NCBI RefSeq assembly: GCF_000733865.1
Contig: NZ_JPOK01000007.1
Coordinates: forward strand, 1-64,000
From: Mycoplasma buteonis
GTDB lineage: Bacteria > Bacillota_I > Bacilli_A > Mycoplasmatales > Metamycoplasmataceae
Direction: 5' to 3'
Length of the DNA: 64,000 nt
Shown: positions 19,971 to 30,422 of the stretch, in pieces
Position numbering within the stretch: position 1 is the stretch's first letter
How the letters are laid out: every line of letters begins with the position of its first letter
Notes under the pieces: generated by a model
What the model saw: only the letters and a program-made list of their open reading frames with translations
What the model was told of the DNA's origin: nothing
The model's database searches: none
Translations under genes and position numbers: made by a program

Positions 19971-20486
19971 TTATTTTCCTTTATGAATTCTAACTCATTC
20001 ATAATGATGTCTTTTCCGCTCAGCAAAATAGAGAAAAGAACTTATGAATAAGCCTATGATAACAGCGACACAAATAATTGAAATTGCAATTCCGATACCT
20101 AACTGCATTGGTTGTAATACTGCAATTCCATTAATGAATGGCATTCCTGTTAAAGCTGCAAAAATAATTATTCACGAAATGTAAAAAAGATAACCAACTT
20201 TTACTTTTCGTGCAGCTAAGAAAATGTAAATACCAAAAAAGATAATCACAAGAGAATTTCCTATGTAAGTTAAGACAATCATTGCTGTTACATAGTTTAT
20301 CTTGCTCTTATCTTGATTGGTAATATTATTAACATCAATATTATGGATTTTTAGATATTCTTCGTTAATTCCTACCGTAAATGGTATCAAAACTCAAATA
20401 ACTAAAAGAAACGTAAGTACAGCTGATGCTGCGAGAAAAAAATAAAATTGATGTTTACTAATATAAGTTTTATATTTTGGTATCAA
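19971..20486 (-). CDS. Four-TM membrane protein between the binding lipoprotein and MalF; function unknown
   Basis: About 171 aa, not recognised. TM segments are FYFFLAASAVLTFLLVIWVL, VTAMIVLTYIGNSLVIIFFG, a third around FYISWIIIFAALTGM, and a fourth near GIGISIICVAVIIGLFI. An outside loop of ~40 residues lies between TM1 and TM2. There is no ATG at the start; I used the TTG at 20484-20486 because AGTGAG lies 9 bp before it and an in-frame stop is just upstream. The next gene (malF) starts 2 bp after the stop. Its place between the binding protein and permease genes suggests an accessory part of the importer. The start codon is uncertain. Confidence 0.72.
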
Positions 20487-20487
20487 A

Positions 20488-23052
20488 TTAGTCAACTCAC
20501 TTAATTGCTAAGTTGTCTGATTTAGGAATTGGTGTAAGTTTAAGTTTCATTTGATCGCTAAGTTTATCAGTCATAATATTAATAAATTCTTGTTCTGTCA
20601 ATTTATGTTTATTTTTAGCTTGCTCTGAAGCAATTTGTTCATAAAGTACTTTATTACCGAAAACAAGTTCATTTCAAGTATCTCAAATAATTGAATATTG
20701 TGGGTTTGAAACACCTGGACGAGCTTCTTGGGTTCTAAATACTCCTAATCCACCTTCACTAAGAGGTGTTTTAGATGTTACTACATTAAACACTTTACCA
20801 ATAACACTTGTTTTATCAGCTGATGAAATTTTTTCATTAACTTGCCCAAGTTTAAATTCTGATGGTGTATTATCAGCTTTTGCAAAAATTTGGTTTGTAA
20901 GTTCAAATTGCGCTAAACTTCTACGAATTGCATTATTTACATAATAACTCATGTGTTTGTCAAATGCAGTATCATAAGCTTCTTTACTTGCTGGTGTCTT
21001 AGCATATTTCTTAATAAATTCATAACCACTTGTCTTGTAACTGTTAATAAAATTATTAAGTTGTGTTTCGCCGTCTTCTTTAGTTGCAGATGCAAAAAGT
21101 TTTGTAGTGATTTTTTCTAATTCTGCTAAAAATTGTGCATCACTATCACCATTAACACCAAAAATTTTATTTTCAAATTTTCTAACATGTACAATTCCAT
21201 TGTCAGTTAGTGCAGCAACTTCATCTACAAATTCTGTTTTTTCAGGATTTTTAAATGCTGCATCACTAAACATATCTTTATTAATTAATCAATGTTGTAC
21301 ATCTTTTGACATTTCTGCTTGCGAATGTGAAAGCATTGTTGCTGCTGCATTTTTAATGCCGATTGTATCTTTAAGTAAAGAATTTGTTAATGTTACTAAT
21401 TCAGGAGTAATTGAAGTTGCTTGTTCTGGTGATAGACTATAAACAGTTTTACTTTCAGAAGCATCTCAACCATTTCCTACTTTTGAATCAGCAAGAGATG
21501 CTAATTTTTGACCCACTTGATTGTAAGCTTCTTTAAGCAAGCTAATTGTGTCATATCCAAGTGATTTAGCAAAACTAAGTAGTTCTTGGTTTTCATTATC
21601 TGTTGCTACTTGAACATCTGATTTTAAAGCTTCTTGTAAAAATCCTACATATGGTATCTTAGTATCTTGTTTAAAGTAAGCATTTGAAGCTTCAGGCGTA
21701 TAAATAGCAAGTAAAAGATTTTTAAGTGCTTCTTTACGTTCAGGTGATGCACTAATATTTCTTTTATTATATGTAAATGATCAAGAACCTGGAGCTTGAA
21801 GGTAGGCACTGCTATCTGAACCATTTGGAACTACAAAAACAGATTTTACATTTCCATTTTTAAAGGCGTTTTGTAATTCTCATGTTCCAAGAGTGGTAAA
21901 GTTTAAAGCATTTTTACCAAATCAACCATAAATGTTGTTTGAAATTTGGCCTCAATCAAATCCAAGTGCAAGTTGTAATGCGCCACGATCTATATTATTT
22001 TTACCTCATGGTGTAGCTTTATATTCTTCTTCACTCATTTGATAAATAGCATTATAAATAGGTCATACAATCCGAGCTTGAATACTAATTGCAGGTCCAT
22101 AGTATTTATAAGCAGGATCTGTTTTTACTCATCCTGATGATGGTAAACCTTCATTTTTATATAATGTTTTGTTCATTAGCTGTAAAACACTTTGATTTTC
22201 AGTTTTGTTTTCTTTTTGTAATTTTTCGAAATATCCACCTAATAAACCATTACCATATCAGTAATTTTGTGTATATAAAATTGCTTTACCATTAGCAACC
22301 AATTTTTCTAATGTGTTATTTTGTGTATCTTTAAGAACGTTACGAGCGTCGTTTTCACTAAGGTTTGACGCTAAAACAATACCTTCTTGATTGTGTCTAA
22401 TAGCTAAAAACTTGCTTTCAACATCAATTCCATCCTCTTTAACTTTAATTCCTGTATATTTACCGTATTCTTTGATATCTTTAAGTTCTAAGTTAGTTAA
22501 ATGCACAGAATCTTTAAGAGCAGTTAACACGGTTGGATCGAATTTTTCAATATCAAGCACTGCATTCCATTGAGCTAATTCAGTAACACGATCTGAAGGT
22601 GCATAAATCAAGTCTGCAACTTGTTTTGAATCGTTAAATCCAATTGTTTGAATAATATTAATAGCATCAAAAACAGGTTTTTCAACGACTCTAATTCTGT
22701 ATCCTTGCTTAAATGAATCAGTTTGCATAAATAAGTAAAATGCATTGTGATACATATTTTTTTGTGCACCATCAATAGCAATTACAATTACTTTATCCTC
22801 TGGTGTGCTTTGTGTAGCATAAACTGGTGTTATATCTTCGTTTAAATAAGATTTAATCAAATTATCTGAATTTTTATATTCACGATTAGCTGTAAAGAAA
22901 GTACTTGAAGTTGCTGTAGTACTTGTATCTTTTTCAGGTACTTCTGGAGTTTCATCACCTTGATTTTTTGTTACACCACAAGCAGCTGAAAGAGCAAGAA
23001 AAGGAGCAACAATACTGGTTCCTAATAAAATTTTAGATTTAAATTTTGACAT
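20488..23052 (-). CDS. Substrate-binding lipoprotein of the sugar ABC importer
   Basis: 854 aa, about twice a normal MalE-type protein. It has a lipoprotein signal peptide, MSKFKSKILLGTSIVAPFL then ALSAAC, with Cys25 as the lipidation site, followed by a Thr/Glu/Asp-rich linker. The mature part has extracellular solute-binding features: VIVIAIDGAQKNMYHNAF, LIYAPSDRVTELAQW, GTWELQNAF and the C-terminal IIWDTWNELVFG typical of carbohydrate binding proteins. The ~300-residue helical middle region has no obvious counterpart in ordinary MalE. Its position ahead of malF, malG and the ATPase gene fits the receptor of this importer. TAGGAG precedes the ATG. Confidence 0.88.
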
Positions 23053-23069
23053 CTTTATCTCCTACATTC

Positions 23070-23519
23070 CTATTCAAAAGCTATTTCGTTTTTACTATAC
23101 GCTCCAGAAAATAACACAATGCTAACTGGAGACAAAATAAAAGTTAAAGCAAAAAAACTTCCAACAATAGGTATTCACTTATTAATTTCAGTTTTACTTA
23201 AAATATAATAAGTATGAGCGACTAAAAGAATGTTGATGATTCAGGTAGTAAATAAACCAGAAATTATTATTTTCAATCAGATGTTTTGCTGAATTCCTTC
23301 TATAAAAATCTGAGTATAGCTTTGCTCTTGGTTTACTTTTAAACTAAAAGCAAAATAAATAAATCCGATTTCTAGCAAAAATACTATAATATTATTAAAA
23401 ATTAAGTATAGATATTCTTGTATCTTTGGTAAGGTTTTTCGTTCTAAAGGTCACTTACCCAAGAAAAATCAACGTATTTTAGTCTTAAATGGAATTTTTT
23501 TTAGTTCTATTTTCTTCAT
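23070..23519 (-). CDS. Small three-TM membrane protein, first gene of the sugar ABC operon; function unknown
   Basis: 149 aa, not recognised. A basic N-terminus of ~40 residues precedes three hydrophobic stretches: NNIIVFLLEIGFIYFAFSL, WLKIIISGLFTTWIINILLV and WIPIVGSFFALTFILSPVSI. The 17-bp gap to the binding-lipoprotein gene contains TAGGAG. The ATG at 23517-23519 follows a predicted promoter. With the 171-aa and 210-aa proteins it makes three small membrane proteins in one importer operon, with similar order of hydrophobic segments. Homology among the three is a guess that needs a profile comparison. Confidence 0.78.
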
Positions 23520-23586
23520 AATTCCTACTTAAATTTTATTTTTTTCTATAACTATTAATCAAATATTATTTAATATCTTGATAATT

Positions 23587-23614
23587 GTTTTACACCTTAC
23601 GCTTGCATAGTCAA
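23587..23614 (-). promoter_or_regulatory. Predicted promoter of the sugar ABC operon
   Basis: On the minus strand TTGACT (23609-23614) and TAAAAC (23587-23592) are spaced by 16 bp, about 68 bp before the first ATG. The spacer contains GCAAGCGTAAGG, and ACACC/GGTGT (23592-23596 / 23615-23619) bracket the -35 region as a possible operator. Confidence 0.45.
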
Positions 23615-23632
23615 GGGTGTTTTACTTAAATT

Positions 23633-23670
23633 TTATTAAAAAATCTTAAAACTTTTTTGTTTTAAGATTT
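23633..23670 (-). terminator. Terminator of the GH13 lipoprotein gene
   Basis: AAATCTTAAAAC (23641-23652) and GTTTTAAGATTT (23659-23670) form a perfect 12-bp stem. On the minus strand TTTTTAATAAAATTT follows. It separates the amylase gene from the importer operon, so the two are distinct transcripts. Confidence 0.85.
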
Positions 23671-23684
23671 TATTTATACCTTAT

Positions 23685-25946
23685 TTATAGCTTCTTTACT
23701 AAAAACACACCGTAAAAACCATCTGATTTAGAAGAAATTATATTATTTGAAATCAAAATATCTTTTTTCATAAATGTATCTTTAAATGTGAAATTATTTT
23801 TCAGTCTAATTTCGTGTAAACCAGCAGTATTTTTATATCCATAAAAATACACTAAATAGCTACCATCTTGATTATCGCGAACCGTAATTTGCTTTTTATC
23901 ACTCTCACTTAAATTAATAAACAGCTGTTCTGGATTAGTAATATATTTTGGATCTTGCTTTTTAACACTTGGATATTTTTTTCTAATTTCACTTAGTTGG
24001 TTTACTAATGCATAACCACTGTTAGGATTTTGGATATTTTCTTCAATTGTTTGCATACCAAAACTTGCTCTTTTAGCTATTAACTCACCACTTTTTGCTT
24101 CATTAAAGTAAACAACTTTTTGATTATCTTTTCAGTTGAAAGCTTCTCGAATATTGTAATCTCCATTATTTTCTCCATTTTTTGGACCACCTATCATATA
24201 TTGTTCATTTCCATCATATAAAATTGGATATCCACCACGAGATAATAATGATACTAAAGCATAATTATAAGCGTCTATTTCAAAAAAATTCAGTTTAGTT
24301 GGATTTGAAGTGACATTTGATGAATTATTTTCCCAGCGAACTTTATTAATTCATCGCTCAACATCGTGATTATCTAAAAATGGCATTCATTTTGAACCTA
24401 GTTCATTTAACTTATTAATTAAATTTAATTCATCTGTGTAACTAAGAAAAACAGAGCTAACTGATTTTCCGTTAAAAATATCTTTTTTATCTTTATAATT
24501 GCTTCCATCAATTACACTACCTAAAGCTTTATTATTTAAATATCTAAAATAATTTTTTGCTGCTAATGGTTCATTTCATCATTCGCCAAACATAATAAAA
24601 TCATCACTGGAACTAGAAATATGATTTTCTGTTCTTCTCAATAAACCTAAATTTGCACTTTTACGTCATTCATAAAATAACTTACTAGTTTTTGTATTAC
24701 TAAAATCATCATCCGTTTTATGAGGATTATAACCGTCATAAATGTGATAAAAAGCATCATAACGAAAACCATCAACTCCTAAAGTTGCTCAAAATTGATG
24801 TACAGCTAAAAGTTCTTGTCTCACTTCGTTATTTTCTAAATTTAAATCAGGCATACCGGCTCAAAATTTAGCTGTATAAGCTTTTGGAGATAAAATCTGT
24901 TTTTGTTTCACATGCTTAAATAATGGTCTAAGTCATGCTTCATCACGTGCTTCAGAGTTCAGTTTGACATCAGAATCTACATCATAAAAGTTATAATATT
25001 TTTGATATTTTTCATCACCTGCTAAAGCTTTTTGAAATCATGGATGTTCATATGAAGTGTGATTAAACGGAACATCAAGAATTACTTTGATCCCATTTAA
25101 GTGTGCTTTTATTAAAAAATTCTTAAAAGCACTTAAACCACCTAATTCTGGAGCTACATCAGTATAATCAATTACATCATATCCATGATAACTGCTAGCT
25201 GGAAAAATTAGAGATAAATAAAGTGTATCAATTCCTAAATTAATAAAATAATCTAAATTATTTGCCAGTCCAATAAAGTCACCAATTCCATCATTATTAC
25301 CATCCGCAAATGAATAAACTGTTAATTGGTATCAAACATTTGTACCTACTTTTTCAAGATTAAAAGGTGCAATTGGTTTAACATTCTCAGCGTCTGTTAA
25401 ATAACTTAATTTATTTATTTGTATCTTGCTTGTAAAATCACTGCTACCTCATAACTTAAAGTTTTTATTTTTTGGTTTAACTATGTTTAGCTCTGCTAAA
25501 ATAGCACTGTTAGGATCGTTAGAATACTTTGGTTTTAACAAGTTATTGCGATAAGTCGCTTTTGACAAAATTTCTTTCATTTTTGTTTCAGTCAATAAAG
25601 TTTTAATTTCATTTAAATACTTAGTTTTTTCACTAGCAGTTAAATAATTTAGTTTTTCAATTTTATTTTGATAACTGATACGTAATTTTTCTGCATTAGC
25701 ACTTTTAAGTTCAAATAAAATGGTAGTTCGTAATTCTTGGTATTGCTCATCTGTTTGAACTTTTAAAATTTTATTTTGATATTTTTCTAAAAGATTACCT
25801 TTTTGATTTTCAAGCAACTTAAAAAGCTGTTCTTGAAATTCATTTTGTGAAGCAATACTTTTTAAATTTTGATTATTACAGCTTGCTGCGACAAAAATAG
25901 CGGGCATGGTAACACTAGCTAGCTTTAAAATTAGTTTTCTTGACAT
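23685..25946 (-). CDS. Secreted GH13 (alpha-amylase family) glycoside hydrolase lipoprotein
   Basis: 753 aa. The signal peptide ends MPAIFVAASC, with the Cys at 23 as lipidation site, so the enzyme sits on the outer face of the membrane. Residues ~30-165 are a helical Lys/Glu-rich linker. The catalytic barrel follows: WYQLTVYSFADGNNDGIGDF, region I DVPFNHTS, region II GFRYDAF with nucleophile Asp397, region III GEWW with acid/base Glu455, and region IV LDNHD with Asp528. All three catalytic carboxylates are present. It would cut external alpha-glucans to oligosaccharides for the ABC importer encoded next to it. No strong ribosome binding site is seen before the ATG. Whether it is an alpha-amylase or an oligo-1,6-glucosidase cannot be told. 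Confidence 0.93.
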
Positions 25947-26010
25947 ACTTTAATTTTAGTGTTTTGTTTTAAAAATGCAGCAAAGTCATCAAAAAACTTG
26001 ATGCATCTAG

Positions 26011-26040
26011 AAAGAAAAACACACCCGTTTAGGTGTGTCA
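26011..26040 (-). terminator. Terminator of pyk
   Basis: ACACACC (26019-26025) and GGTGTGT (26032-26038) form a 7-bp stem with a 6-nt loop. On the minus strand TTTTTCTTT follows. It lies 14 bp after the pyk stop. Confidence 0.9.
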
Positions 26041-26051
26041 AGAAAATAAAA

Positions 26052-27485
26052 TTATTTAACAACGTGTTCTGTCATTTTTTCGTTTTCAACAACAAGGTAT
26101 TTATCACCTTTTTCAACTCCGTATGGAAGTAAAGCTTCAAATCCTTTTGAGTGATCTTCTTTAATTAATGGGAAAAGTGCTTCTGAATCTACTGATGTAA
26201 ATACTGAAGAATAAACTCCAAATCCTTTAACCATTTTTGGTTCATTTAACACACCAATAATTGTTGTGTTTGGACGGAATTTAGCAACTTGTTTAAGTAA
26301 AGCACCTGTTCTTGAAAGAACAACTACAAATTTGTATTCACCGTCAAGAGCTTGTTTAGCAAGTTCATAAGCAATTTTTGTTCTTTTATCTGATTGGTTT
26401 GAATTTTCTCAAACTTTTTCTAATTGAATTGGGTAGTAGTGTCTTCCGTAAAATTCTTTTTCAGCACGTTTTGAAATAGCTGTCATTGTTTTAACTGCTT
26501 CAAGTGGGAAGTTTCCGTTTGCTGATTCTCCTGAAAGCATCGTTGAGTCAGCTCCTAATTCAACTGCATAGTAAACGTCTGTAACTTCAGCACGTGTTGG
26601 GTGTGGATTATTTTCCATTGAGTCAAGCATTTGTGTAGCAACAATAACTGGTTTTCCAGCTTCACGACATTTTCTTACCATTTTCTTTTGGTAGTAAGGA
26701 ACATCGTAGTAAGGAATTTCTAATCCTAAATCTCCACGAGCAACCATAATTCCATCTGATGCTTCAATAATTTCATCGATGTTTTTGCATCCTAAGTGTG
26801 ATTCAATTTTTGAAATAATTTGAATGTGTGAACCACCATTATCATCTAAAAGTTTTCTAAGTTCTTTAACGTTTCTTGCTGAGTTAACGAATGAAGCAGC
26901 AACAAAGTTAATTCCTTCTTTAATACCAAATTTAACGTCATTGATATCTTTTTCAGCTAAGAATGGTAATGTAAAGTCTACACCTGGAAGGTTAATACGT
27001 TTGTTTGTTTTTAATTTGTGTGTGTTTTCTGCACGTACTTTAACGTATCCTTTTCCAACTTCTGTAACAACTGTTGATAATTTACCATCATCTAATAAAA
27101 CTTGGTTTCCAACTACTAAATCTTGTGCCATATCGTAAGCAACTGTAATTTCTGTAGATGTACCTTCAAAGTTTTCGAATTTTTCAGCTGTTGTGTGAAC
27201 TAATAATTCTGTACCTGCTGAAATAACTTGTGCACCGTCTTTCATTTTTCCAACACGAATTTCAGGTCCTTTTGTATCTAAAAGTAATGAAACTGGAATT
27301 CTTAATTCTTGAGAAACTTTTTTAGCTAAAACAAATTTGTTTCCTTGTTCTTCGTGTGAACCATGTGAGAAGTTTGCTCTAATACATGTAACACCATTTT
27401 CAACTAATGCTTTCATCATATCATAGTTGTCACTTGATGGACCAATTGTAGCAATTAATTTGGTTCTTTTGTCTGTAATTTTCAT
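26052..27485 (-). CDS. pyk: Pyruvate kinase
   Basis: 477 aa, the length of bacterial enzymes. It makes pyruvate and ATP from PEP and ADP in the last step of glycolysis. Typical motifs are [16 protein letters not shown] at the N-terminus, [34 protein letters not shown] with the catalytic Lys-Glu pair, [12 protein letters not shown] and ATQMLDSM. The C-terminal allosteric domain starts after residue ~360, following a UGA-Trp (KVWENSNQ). TAGGAG precedes the ATG. It is monocistronic with its own terminator. It competes with enzyme I for PEP, which links it to the PTS operon in the same window. Confidence 0.98.
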
Positions 27486-27631
27486 TTACAACTCCTATGT
27501 AATATATTAATATTTTGTTTTCTAAAATATAAACATATTTTAACATTTAGGTTATAAAACTTTTATTAAACTTTAATTTTTTTATTTCGGTAATGGAAAC
27601 AATTCCATAATTTTATTTTTTTGAAACAAAA

Positions 27632-27660
27632 TTGTAAAATAAAAAGTCATTTCTGACTTT
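27632..27660 (-). terminator. Terminator after the 317-aa membrane-anchored protein
   Basis: AAAGTCA (27643-27649) and TGACTTT (27654-27660) form a 7-bp stem with a TTTC loop. On the minus strand TTTTTATTTT follows. The rest of 27486-27665 holds only the pyk upstream region, with no gene visible. Confidence 0.85.
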
Positions 27661-27665
27661 CTATT

Positions 27666-28619
27666 TTAGTTTCCATATAAGTATTTTAAAGTGAATTCAA
27701 ATTCTTTTGTTAGAGGTAATTCAATCTTATTTAACTGTGTTTCAGTAGCTGAGCTAACAGCAATTTTTAAAACAAAATGTAAGTTTAAATTAATGCTGTC
27801 TTGCTCTCCTTGACTAATTTTTAAATCAAAATTCTTAAAGTCTATTTCATCATAATTTGAAGTAGCAAAGCTAAGTAAATCTTTTAAAAATAATTCTTTT
27901 TGCTCTAAATTATCCTTGACTTTATCATAAGCACTTTGCAATTCATTTGCGGAAGCATATTTTGTTTTAGCAGAAGTATTCACAGCAACTTCTACATTTT
28001 TATCATCAAGATATAAAACGGCATTGCCTAAATTATCACTAGAAACTTTCGCAAAACCTTCTAACTTATAAACTTTACTTGCAATTGTACTAATTGGTTC
28101 TCCACTTTTTGTAGATCTTTTAACTTCAATTTTTAATAAAAGTTCACCTAAAATATCATTCGCATAAGATTTAATTACAACTGCAAATTGAGGATATTTG
28201 CTGCGAAGTCCTGTCTTAGTATCAACTTTATATTTAAATGTTTCTAAAGCATTAAGAAGTGAACCATTATCAGGATTAACTAAATATAAATCATTACTTT
28301 CGAGCTCATCAAGAGTTGTTATATTACTTGTAGATAAAATTTTATTTCAATCATATGAATCAGAAAATGAAGTTAACGTTGTGTGATATAAACGATCGGT
28401 TTTATTAATAAATTTTGATGCAAGTGTTACATTTAACTTTTCAGCCAAAGCTGTTCCTGGAAATAATTTAAATCCATCAAGCATTTTTTGTGCAGCATAG
28501 TTATAAGTTTTTCTTTCCTGATGTAATTTAGAAATAAAAACTGATGTTGTAGCAATTGTCGCAACTCCTGCAGTTCCAATTAAGGTTAAAATAGCTAATT
28601 TTAAATTTGTTTTATTCAT
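27666..28619 (-). CDS. Membrane-anchored protein of unknown function, coupled to engB
   Basis: 317 aa, not recognised. One N-terminal TM segment (LAILTLIGTAGVATIATTSV, about residues 7-30) has no lipobox cysteine, so the protein is probably anchored with the rest outside. The remainder is a mix of polar helices and strands with no cysteine. I chose the ATG at 28617-28619 because GGAGAAG lies before it inside engB; an in-frame TTG 12 bp upstream is less likely. It overlaps the engB stop by 8 bp, so the two are co-translated. The reason for pairing it with a ribosome-assembly GTPase is not apparent. Confidence 0.78.
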
Positions 28620-29196
28620 GCTCTTCTCCAAAAACGTTTGCTATGTAATTTGTTAATTCAAATATTCCAAATTTTGTTTCACTTGAAACAATAAAATAAT
28701 TTTCAAAATTATATTCTTGATTATATTTTTTAATATTTTTTAATAATAAGGATTTGTCTTTTTGTTTTAATTTATCCGCCTTAGTAAATACTAATGTGTA
28801 AGGTAAGTTCATTTCTTCTAAATATTTTAAAATTTCAATGTCTGTATTTACTATTCCATGACGAGCATCAATTAGGACAAATAGCATTTTTAAATTTTGT
28901 CTTTTAGTTAGATATTCATGAATCATATCTAACATTTTTAATTTTTGTTCTTTCGATAACTTTGCATAACCATAACCAGGTAGGTCAACAAAAACAGCTT
29001 TATGCTCATTTTCAAAAAAGTTTAAAAGTTGAGTTCTTCCAGGTGTTTTTGAAACTCTCGCTAATTTAGAACTACCCGTTAAAGCATTAAGTAAGCTACT
29101 TTTACCAACATTTGATCTACCTCAAAAAGCAACTTCGTAGTTTGGATGATCGTATCAATTTTGAATATTAGTTGCTGACTTTACAAATTTAAACAT
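28612..29196 (-). CDS. engB: Ribosome biogenesis GTPase EngB (YsxC/YihA)
   Basis: 194 aa, the normal EngB length. It is a small cytoplasmic GTPase needed for assembly of the large ribosomal subunit. The GTP-binding motifs are all present: G1 GRSNVGKSSLLNAL, G2 region SKTPGRTQLLNFF, G3 DLPGYGYAKLS, G4 FTKADKLK and G5 VSSETKFGI. AAGGAGAAAT precedes the ATG at 29194-29196. It is the first gene of a two-gene operon with the membrane-anchored protein downstream. Confidence 0.97.
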
Positions 29197-29242
29197 ATTT
29201 CTCCTTATTAAACTAATATATTAATTTTATTAGATTTATCAA

Positions 29243-29271
29243 AAAATATAAAAAATAGTGCCTAAGCACTA
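29243..29271 (-). terminator. Terminator of msrA
   Basis: AGTGC and GCACT with a CTAA loop (29257-29270) form a short hairpin that overlaps the msrA stop codon. On the minus strand a TATTTTTTATATTTTTT tract follows. Confidence 0.8.
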
Positions 29272-29739
29272 AAAATTAATGTGACAAGCTACATCTGGAT
29301 GTTTATCAGTATAGTCTTGATGATATTCTTCAGCTAAATAATAATTTTGAAGTTTTAAAACTTCAGTAACAACTGGTTTATCGTAATTTTTCGCTAGTTT
29401 ATTTACTATACTTTGAATTTTTTCACCGTCTGCTTCAATTTCATAGTAAATCCCATTACGGTATTGACTACCATAGTCTGGACCTTGAAAATTTAAAGCT
29501 GTTGGATCGATAACATCAAAAAGTTTTGTTACAATTTGTTCTAATGAAATTTTACTTTCATCATAATAAAGTTCAGTAGTTTCTACTGCTTTTGTCTGTG
29601 ATGTTTTAACTTGTTCATATGAAGGATTTTCAAAAATAGAATTAGCGTAACCTACTGAAGTAAATTTAATACCGTCAATAGTTTTAAAATATCCTTGTAC
29701 TCCTCAAAAACATCCTCCTGCTACATAAATTCTTCTCAT
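29269..29739 (-). CDS. msrA: Peptide methionine sulfoxide reductase MsrA
   Basis: 156 aa. It repairs methionine-S-sulfoxide in proteins, an oxidative defence in the cytoplasm. The catalytic motif AGGCFWGVQGYF contains Cys10. Other family signatures are SVGYANS, YEQVKTSQTKAVE, FQGPDYGSQYRNGIYY and the C-terminal AEEYHQDY. A further cysteine sits in VACHINF near the end. A UGA-Trp follows the catalytic Cys-Phe. An AGGAG-like site precedes the ATG. It is monocistronic between two intergenic gaps and has its own terminator. Confidence 0.97.
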
Positions 29740-29823
29740 TTTTATCTCCTGTTTATTAAAATAATTTAACTCATGTAATTATAATAAAAATTTATTTCAA
29801 TTTATTTTAAAATCTATAACAAC

Positions 29824-29854
29824 TTTACAGATTATTTTTTAAATAATTTATAAT
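29824..29854 (+). promoter_or_regulatory. Predicted promoter of the 161-aa membrane protein gene
   Basis: TTTACA (29824-29829) and a perfect TATAAT (29849-29854) are spaced by 19 bp. They lie 27 bp before the ATG, and AAGGAG lies between. Confidence 0.5.
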
Positions 29855-29881
29855 TATTACAATCATTTTTAAGGAGAAATT

Positions 29882-30367
29882 ATGTATAAAACAGAAATAG
29901 AAAAAATTAATCGTGCTCGTAAAATGAATTTAGTTGCTGCAATTTTACAAGGAATTTCATTATTTTTTGTTTTAGTTAGTTTAATTTTGTTATTTTCATT
30001 TGCTTCTAATACTTCTAATTATATTGCTGGATTTGATTCTCATACACACACACACAGAAACATAGAAGCAACTGAGGGAATTGGTTTAGCTGCTATAAAT
30101 GCTATTACAGGAATTTTAGCAATCGCTACTACTGTTGTTACTATCATCAGTATAGTATTTACAATTCAAGCAAATACAATTTCAAATTTAAGAAATGTAC
30201 CAGAATATCAAAATTGTACAACTAATGTATGAATTGGTTTTGCATTGCAATTTGTTATTGGTTTTATTGGAAACATTATTTTAGTAGTTGCATTTAGCAA
30301 AATGTTAAAACAATTAAATGAATTAGAAGAAAGAAATAATTTTACTACAGAAACAGTAGAAGAATAA
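29882..30367 (+). CDS. Small membrane protein with three TM segments and a His-Thr repeat loop; unknown function
   Basis: 161 aa, not recognised. TM1 is near residues 16-42 (VAAILQGISLFFVLVSLILL), TM2 near 75-98 (AITGILAIATTVVTIISIV) and TM3 near 120-140 (GFALQFVIGFIGNIILVVA). The loop between TM1 and TM2 contains DSHTHTHRN, encoded by an (AC)6A dinucleotide tract (30044-30056). Gain or loss of one repeat unit would shift the frame, so the gene could be phase-variable. AAGGAG precedes the ATG. It is monocistronic with a strong terminator. Confidence 0.8.
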
Positions 30368-30373
30368 GATATG

Positions 30374-30397
30374 AGTCGCACAGTGCGACTTTTTTTA
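30374..30397 (+). terminator. Terminator after the 161-aa membrane protein
   Basis: AGTCGCA and TGCGACT (30374-30380 / 30384-30390) form a 7-bp GC-containing stem with a 3-nt loop, followed by seven T. Confidence 0.92.
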
Positions 30398-30422
30398 TTT
30401 ATAATATTTATAAGTAGGTGAA

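Noticed and set aside
19969-20486. TTG at about 20495 as start of the 171-aa membrane protein
   Set aside because: It sits one base after the AGTGAG site, too close to initiate; the TTG at 20486 has better spacing, although the true start remains uncertain.
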